From the IMG/VR virus record IMGVR_UViG_3300025159_000321, positions 1 through 31,293 of that record: a DNA stretch of 31,293 nt; one strand, 5' to 3'. This stretch comes from a virus. The notes beneath the pieces were generated by a model. The model saw only the letters and a program-made list of their open reading frames with translations, searched no databases and was not told the DNA's origin. How positions within the stretch are numbered: the stretch's first letter is position 1; each line of letters starts with the position of its first letter. Shown in pieces: positions 29,252 to 31,293 of the stretch. The position numbers were made by a program, and so were the translations under genes.

Positions 29252-29412
29252 AACATCGAAAACAGAAACTAACGCTGGCAGAAACTTATGAAGAACTCTA
29301 CGAGGAGTGGATGGACACGTTTCATGGTTCTACCAATGATGAAAGGCAATCTCTTAGAGAGGCGGCTTTGCACGTATATTTAGGAAGAACCGAACGAAGC
29401 AGAATAAAATGA
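29248..29412 (+). CDS. Hypothetical protein, 54 aa
   Basis: Starts at ATG 29248 in an ATGA overlap with the previous gene; a longer in-frame start at 29215 would lie inside that gene. It is charged and helical (MKHRKQKLTLAETYEELYEE, then WMDTFHGSTNDERQSLREAA and YLGRTERSRIK). Its end overlaps the next start by ATGA too. Unrecognised; no motif of known function. Confidence 0.6.
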   Translation: MKHRKQKLTLAETYEELYEEWMDTFHGSTNDERQSLREAALHVYLGRTERSRIK

Positions 29413-29492
29413 AACCATTGATATTATTCCTTAGTTTATCTATAGCAATTACTTATATATTACTTTGGATTTTGCTTGGTTTGTTTGTATGA
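29409..29492 (+). CDS. Tiny membrane protein, 27 aa
   Basis: Reads MKPLILFLSLSIAITYILLW and seven more hydrophobic residues, i.e. essentially one membrane helix. ATGA overlaps at both its start and its stop lock it into a translational chain between the 54-residue protein and the methyltransferase-like protein, which supports its being real despite its length. Function unknown. Confidence 0.6.
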   Translation: MKPLILFLSLSIAITYILLWILLGLFV

Positions 29493-30112
29493 AAAAGATA
29501 ATTCTTGACCTTTGTGGTGGTACAGGAGCTTGGTCAGCACCTTACAAAGAAGCTGGGTATGAGGTAATAAATGTTACCTTGCCTGACCACGATGTTATGG
29601 ATATAGAGTTTACCGATAGACAGTTAATAATAAACGGGAGAGGTCAGTTAATTTATTTCACAAAAGATATTTACGGAATTTTAGCAGCCCCGCCTTGCAC
29701 AATGTTTAGTTTAGCTAGAACTAGAGCAAAAAAGCCAAGAGATTTTAACGAGGGTATGATATTAGTTGAAAAATGTTTAGAAATAATTTGGGAGGTTCGT
29801 AAACGTACGGAATTAAAGTTTTGGGCTTTAGAGAATCCAACAGGTTATCTCCGGCAATTTCTAGGTAAGCCACCTTTTACTTTCCACCCGACAGACTTTG
29901 GTGAAAGATATACAAAGAGAACTGACCTTTGGGGTTACTATAATATCCCGACAAAAAGACCAATAAAATTAACAGCAGAGGAGCAGAAACTTATGTCAAC
30001 CAATAGTAGAAAACTACCGAGTATCAGCGATTTAACAGGTAGTAAGCAAGCCGACAAAAGAGCAATCACACCAAGAGGCTTTGCAGAGGCTTTTTATAAG
30101 GCAAATAAGTAG
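29489..30112 (+). CDS. C5-cytosine methyltransferase-like protein, small form
   Basis: 207 residues from ATG 29489, set by an ATGA overlap with the tiny membrane gene. Motif I, ILDLCGGTGAWSAPYKEAG (5-23), binds SAM. ILAAPPCTMFSLAR (64-77) has the PPC of the catalytic Cys (Cys70). FWALENPTGYL (111-121) has ENP, as motif VI. TPRGFAEAFYKAN (194-206) matches the final motif that packs the SAM domain. There is little room for a target-recognition domain between motifs VI and the end. It probably methylates phage DNA against restriction, but other modified-base chemistry using the same fold is possible. Cytoplasmic. Confidence 0.75.
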   Translation: MKKIILDLCGGTGAWSAPYKEAGYEVINVTLPDHDVMDIEFTDRQLIINGRGQLIYFTKDIYGILAAPPCTMFSLARTRAKKPRDFNEGMILVEKCLEIIWEVRKRTELKFWALENPTGYLRQFLGKPPFTFHPTDFGERYTKRTDLWGYYNIPTKRPIKLTAEEQKLMSTNSRKLPSISDLTGSKQADKRAITPRGFAEAFYKANK

Positions 30113-30144
30113 CACTTTTCGTTTGAAGGGGGGTGATAAATAAA

Positions 30145-30396
30145 ATGAATTTGCCAAAGAGAGAGAAAGTATTGTCTTGGGCTATAAACTTGGCTCTTGT
30201 CGGTATATTGGCTTTTATTGCTTACAGTACCTTTAAGACTCAAGACGTGATGCTCATAGACAAGGAAGCTAGAGAGGCTGTAGAGTTCTGTGAAGATAAG
30301 ATTGAGGTTTGCAGTGAGGCCAAGAGGACTTATGAAGGCAATGTAAAGAAACCTTTATTTAAAGTTCTTCCAGAAGAAATTGGCCCCATGCCATAA
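30145..30396 (+). CDS. Single-span membrane protein, 83 aa
   Basis: Start at ATG 30145, following a strong AAGGGGGGTGA ribosome site; a GTG at 30133 overlaps that site and is not used. A basic start (MNLPKREKVLSWAINLALVG) runs into a membrane helix at about 10-30 (NLALVGILAFIAYSTF), and the rest is soluble, acidic, with two Cys (EFCEDKIEVCSEAKRTYEGN). This suggests an N-in, C-out protein with a possible disulfide outside. Function unknown. Confidence 0.62.
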   Translation: MNLPKREKVLSWAINLALVGILAFIAYSTFKTQDVMLIDKEAREAVEFCEDKIEVCSEAKRTYEGNVKKPLFKVLPEEIGPMP

Positions 30397-30419
30397 GGAA
30401 GTTAGGAGAGAGATAACGA

Positions 30420-30503
30420 AACAAGCAGGTTAGATTATTATTACTCTTGATACCTAACCTGTTTGTTCCGGCACGCTGGTTCCGATTAAATATCGGGACT
30501 GGC
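30420..30503 (+). ncRNA. Two strong hairpins in a gene-free stretch
   Basis: First hairpin: 30420-30433 pairs with 30454-30467 over 14 bp with one G-U (AACAAGCAGGTTAG), around a 20-nt loop. Second: 30475-30486 pairs with 30492-30503 over 12 pairs, three of them wobble, around TAAAT. They follow the membrane-protein gene and precede a promoter at 30513. There is no U-tract, and no tRNA-like arrangement was found. They may end or process the upstream message, or be a structured RNA. The 158-nt gap has no other content but the promoter. Confidence 0.55.
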
Positions 30504-30512
30504 TGTCAGGTA

Positions 30513-30541
30513 TTGATGTACTTGACATTATAGATTATAAT
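30513..30541 (+). promoter_or_regulatory. Rightward promoter of the second part of the plus-strand genes
   Basis: TTGATG (30513-30518), 17 nt, TATAAT (30536-30541). The -10 is perfect, the -35 matches 4 of 6. It would start transcription near 30548, only a few nt before the start of the next gene at 30555. Confidence 0.6.
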
Positions 30542-30554
30542 AGGACTTGATAAA

Positions 30555-30677
30555 ATGAAGAAAATGATCCTTAAACCAATGTGCCATGATTGTATAGCCG
30601 CACCAATAAGTAGTAACTATAAATATTCAACTAAAAGTAGATGTCAATGTTCGTGCCATAAAAATAAACAGAAATAA
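30555..30677 (+). CDS. Small Cys-rich (zinc-binding type) protein, 40 aa
   Basis: Reads MKKMILKPMCHDCIAAPISS and then a basic stretch to CQCSCHKNKQK. Cys10, Cys13 and Cys30, Cys32, Cys34 with His35 can form one zinc cluster. It starts just after a promoter and has no clear ribosome site. Its stop is followed by the excisionase-type gene after 1 nt. Function unknown; such tiny zinc proteins in phages may bind nucleic acid or be anti-defence factors. Confidence 0.5.
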   Translation: MKKMILKPMCHDCIAAPISSNYKYSTKSRCQCSCHKNKQK

Positions 30678-30678
30678 A

Positions 30679-30843
30679 ATGAACTTACTAACGATACAAG
30701 AAACCGCCGACTTTTTAAGAGTTCACCATGAAACAGTTCGTAGGTGGGTACGTGAAGGGAAATTAAAGATTGTCAGGATAAACAAAGAACCACGGATAGA
30801 CAAAGACTATTTATTAGAGGAGTTTATTAAGGAGGAAAAGTGA
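30679..30843 (+). CDS. Excisionase/MerR-type helix-turn-helix protein, 54 aa
   Basis: Reads MNLLTIQETADFLRVHHETV, then RRWVREGKLKIVRINK and RIDKDYLLEEFIKEEK. This matches the HTH_17 excisionase fold: LTxxEAADxLxVxxxTVRRWxREGKLxxxRI. It is a winged helix DNA-binding protein that can act as a recombination directionality factor or a small repressor. No integrase is in the window, so regulator or excisionase cannot be told apart. It ends in a GTGA overlap with the following gene. Confidence 0.8.
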   Translation: MNLLTIQETADFLRVHHETVRRWVREGKLKIVRINKEPRIDKDYLLEEFIKEEK

Positions 30844-31112
30844 GTAAATACACACTACCAATTATAGATACTGCCAAATATGCAGAACTACAAACTAAAA
30901 TGAGGGAAATTCCTTTGTTCCGTAAAAGTGTAGAGCAAAAGGCTAAAGAGGCTGCCGAGCAGATATTCTACTTTGAAACAATCAACCTCCCAAAAAAGGA
31001 AAAGCAGGAGTTAAATCAATATGCCCAGCTTATTGAGATTATGCTTATTAAAGCCTTTAGTAACGGAGCAGTTTTAGGTAAGTACATACAGGAGGTTGAA
31101 GATGGAAAATAA
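30840..31112 (+). CDS. Hypothetical protein, 90 aa
   Basis: Starts with GTG 30840 in a GTGA overlap with the HTH gene's stop, preceded by AAGGAGG. Helical and charged (AKYAELQTKMREIPLFRKSV, then EQKAKEAAEQIFYFETINLP and QLIEIMLIKAFSNGAVLGKY). No recognised motif. Its end overlaps the next gene by 11 nt. It may be part of an early regulatory or nucleotide-handling operon. Confidence 0.6.
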   Translation: MSKYTLPIIDTAKYAELQTKMREIPLFRKSVEQKAKEAAEQIFYFETINLPKKEKQELNQYAQLIEIMLIKAFSNGAVLGKYIQEVEDGK

Positions 31113-31272
31113 TGACGGCGAAAAGATATTGGAAACTATTGCCAGTATTAACAGACAGCTTCAAGACGGCAAGTTTGCCGAGCCTTGGGAAGGCGTGGAA
31201 GTTATGAGCAAGCTACTTAAAAGATACAATAATTATTTAAAACAGTATAATAAAGAAAAGGAGTTTAATTAA
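31102..31272 (+). CDS. Hypothetical protein, 56 aa
   Basis: Reads MENNDGEKILETIASINRQL, then QDGKFAEPWEGVEVMSKLLK and a Tyr/Asn/Lys-rich end. AGGAGG lies 6-7 nt before ATG 31102. It overlaps the previous gene by 11 nt and its TAA overlaps the next ATG (TAATG). Unrecognised, helical, acidic to basic. Confidence 0.58.
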   Translation: MENNDGEKILETIASINRQLQDGKFAEPWEGVEVMSKLLKRYNNYLKQYNKEKEFN

Positions 31273-31293
31273 TGACTGTATATTGCAAGGTTC
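31272..31293 (+). CDS. Start of a further gene (partial)
   Basis: Only MTVYCKV is visible before the window ends. The ATG overlaps the preceding stop as TAATG, and a GGAG (AAAAGGAG) lies about 9 nt upstream, so a real gene probably continues to the right. Confidence 0.4.

Noticed and set aside
30420-30510. A tRNA gene, suggested by paired arms and a GGTTCC-like stretch.
   Set aside because: No acceptor stem, anticodon arm or proper T-loop could be laid out; only two independent hairpins.

Overview
The window looks like part of a tailed-phage (or prophage) genome. It holds a small and a large terminase subunit, a portal, a scaffold, a decoration protein and a major capsid protein in the usual packaging/head order, all read leftward from about 28.3 kb. 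No integrase, DNA polymerase, lysis gene, rRNA or tRNA was seen, and nothing in the sequence names the host. The code is standard, Shine-Dalgarno (SD) sites are frequent and GTG starts occur, so a bacterial host is likely.

Layout. (1) 28.3-19.4 kb, minus strand: terminase small subunit, a small zinc-cluster protein, an unknown protein, terminase large subunit, portal, four small proteins, scaffold, decoration protein, major capsid protein. (2) 19.4-17.7 kb, minus: three tandem paralogues, each a ~50-residue domain followed by a tail made only of Ser and Thr, then two small unknown virion-type genes. (3) 17.65-1.0 kb, minus: a 16.7-kb run of 22 tightly packed or overlapping genes. It has ten glycosyltransferases, six SAM methyltransferases, a nucleotidyltransferase, a UDP-glucose-dehydrogenase-like protein, a GalE-like epimerase, a PLP sugar enzyme with His at the catalytic-Lys position, a polysaccharide deacetylase and one HNH endonuclease. 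(4) 1.0-0 kb, minus: small virion-type genes resume, one broken by frameshifts and carrying a fourth Ser/Thr tract. (5) 28.4-31.3 kb, plus strand: a divergent early-type operon with HNH-AP2 endonuclease, tiny membrane proteins, a C5-cytosine-methyltransferase-like protein, small zinc-cluster and excisionase-type DNA-binding proteins, and unknowns.

How it may work together (inference): the phage makes mucin-like Ser/Thr tails on virion proteins and carries, within the structural gene block, sugar-nucleotide enzymes, glycosyltransferases and O-methylation/deacetylation enzymes that could build capped O-glycans on them. The result would be a self-encoded glycan coat on the head.

Regulation: near-consensus sigma70-type promoters face right at 28408 and 27228, the latter driving a ~97-nt RNA ending in an intrinsic terminator. 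A leftward promoter precedes the scaffold gene and is followed at once by a terminator. Several gene-cluster heads have a -10 box only 6-8 nt before the start codon, suggesting leaderless mRNAs.
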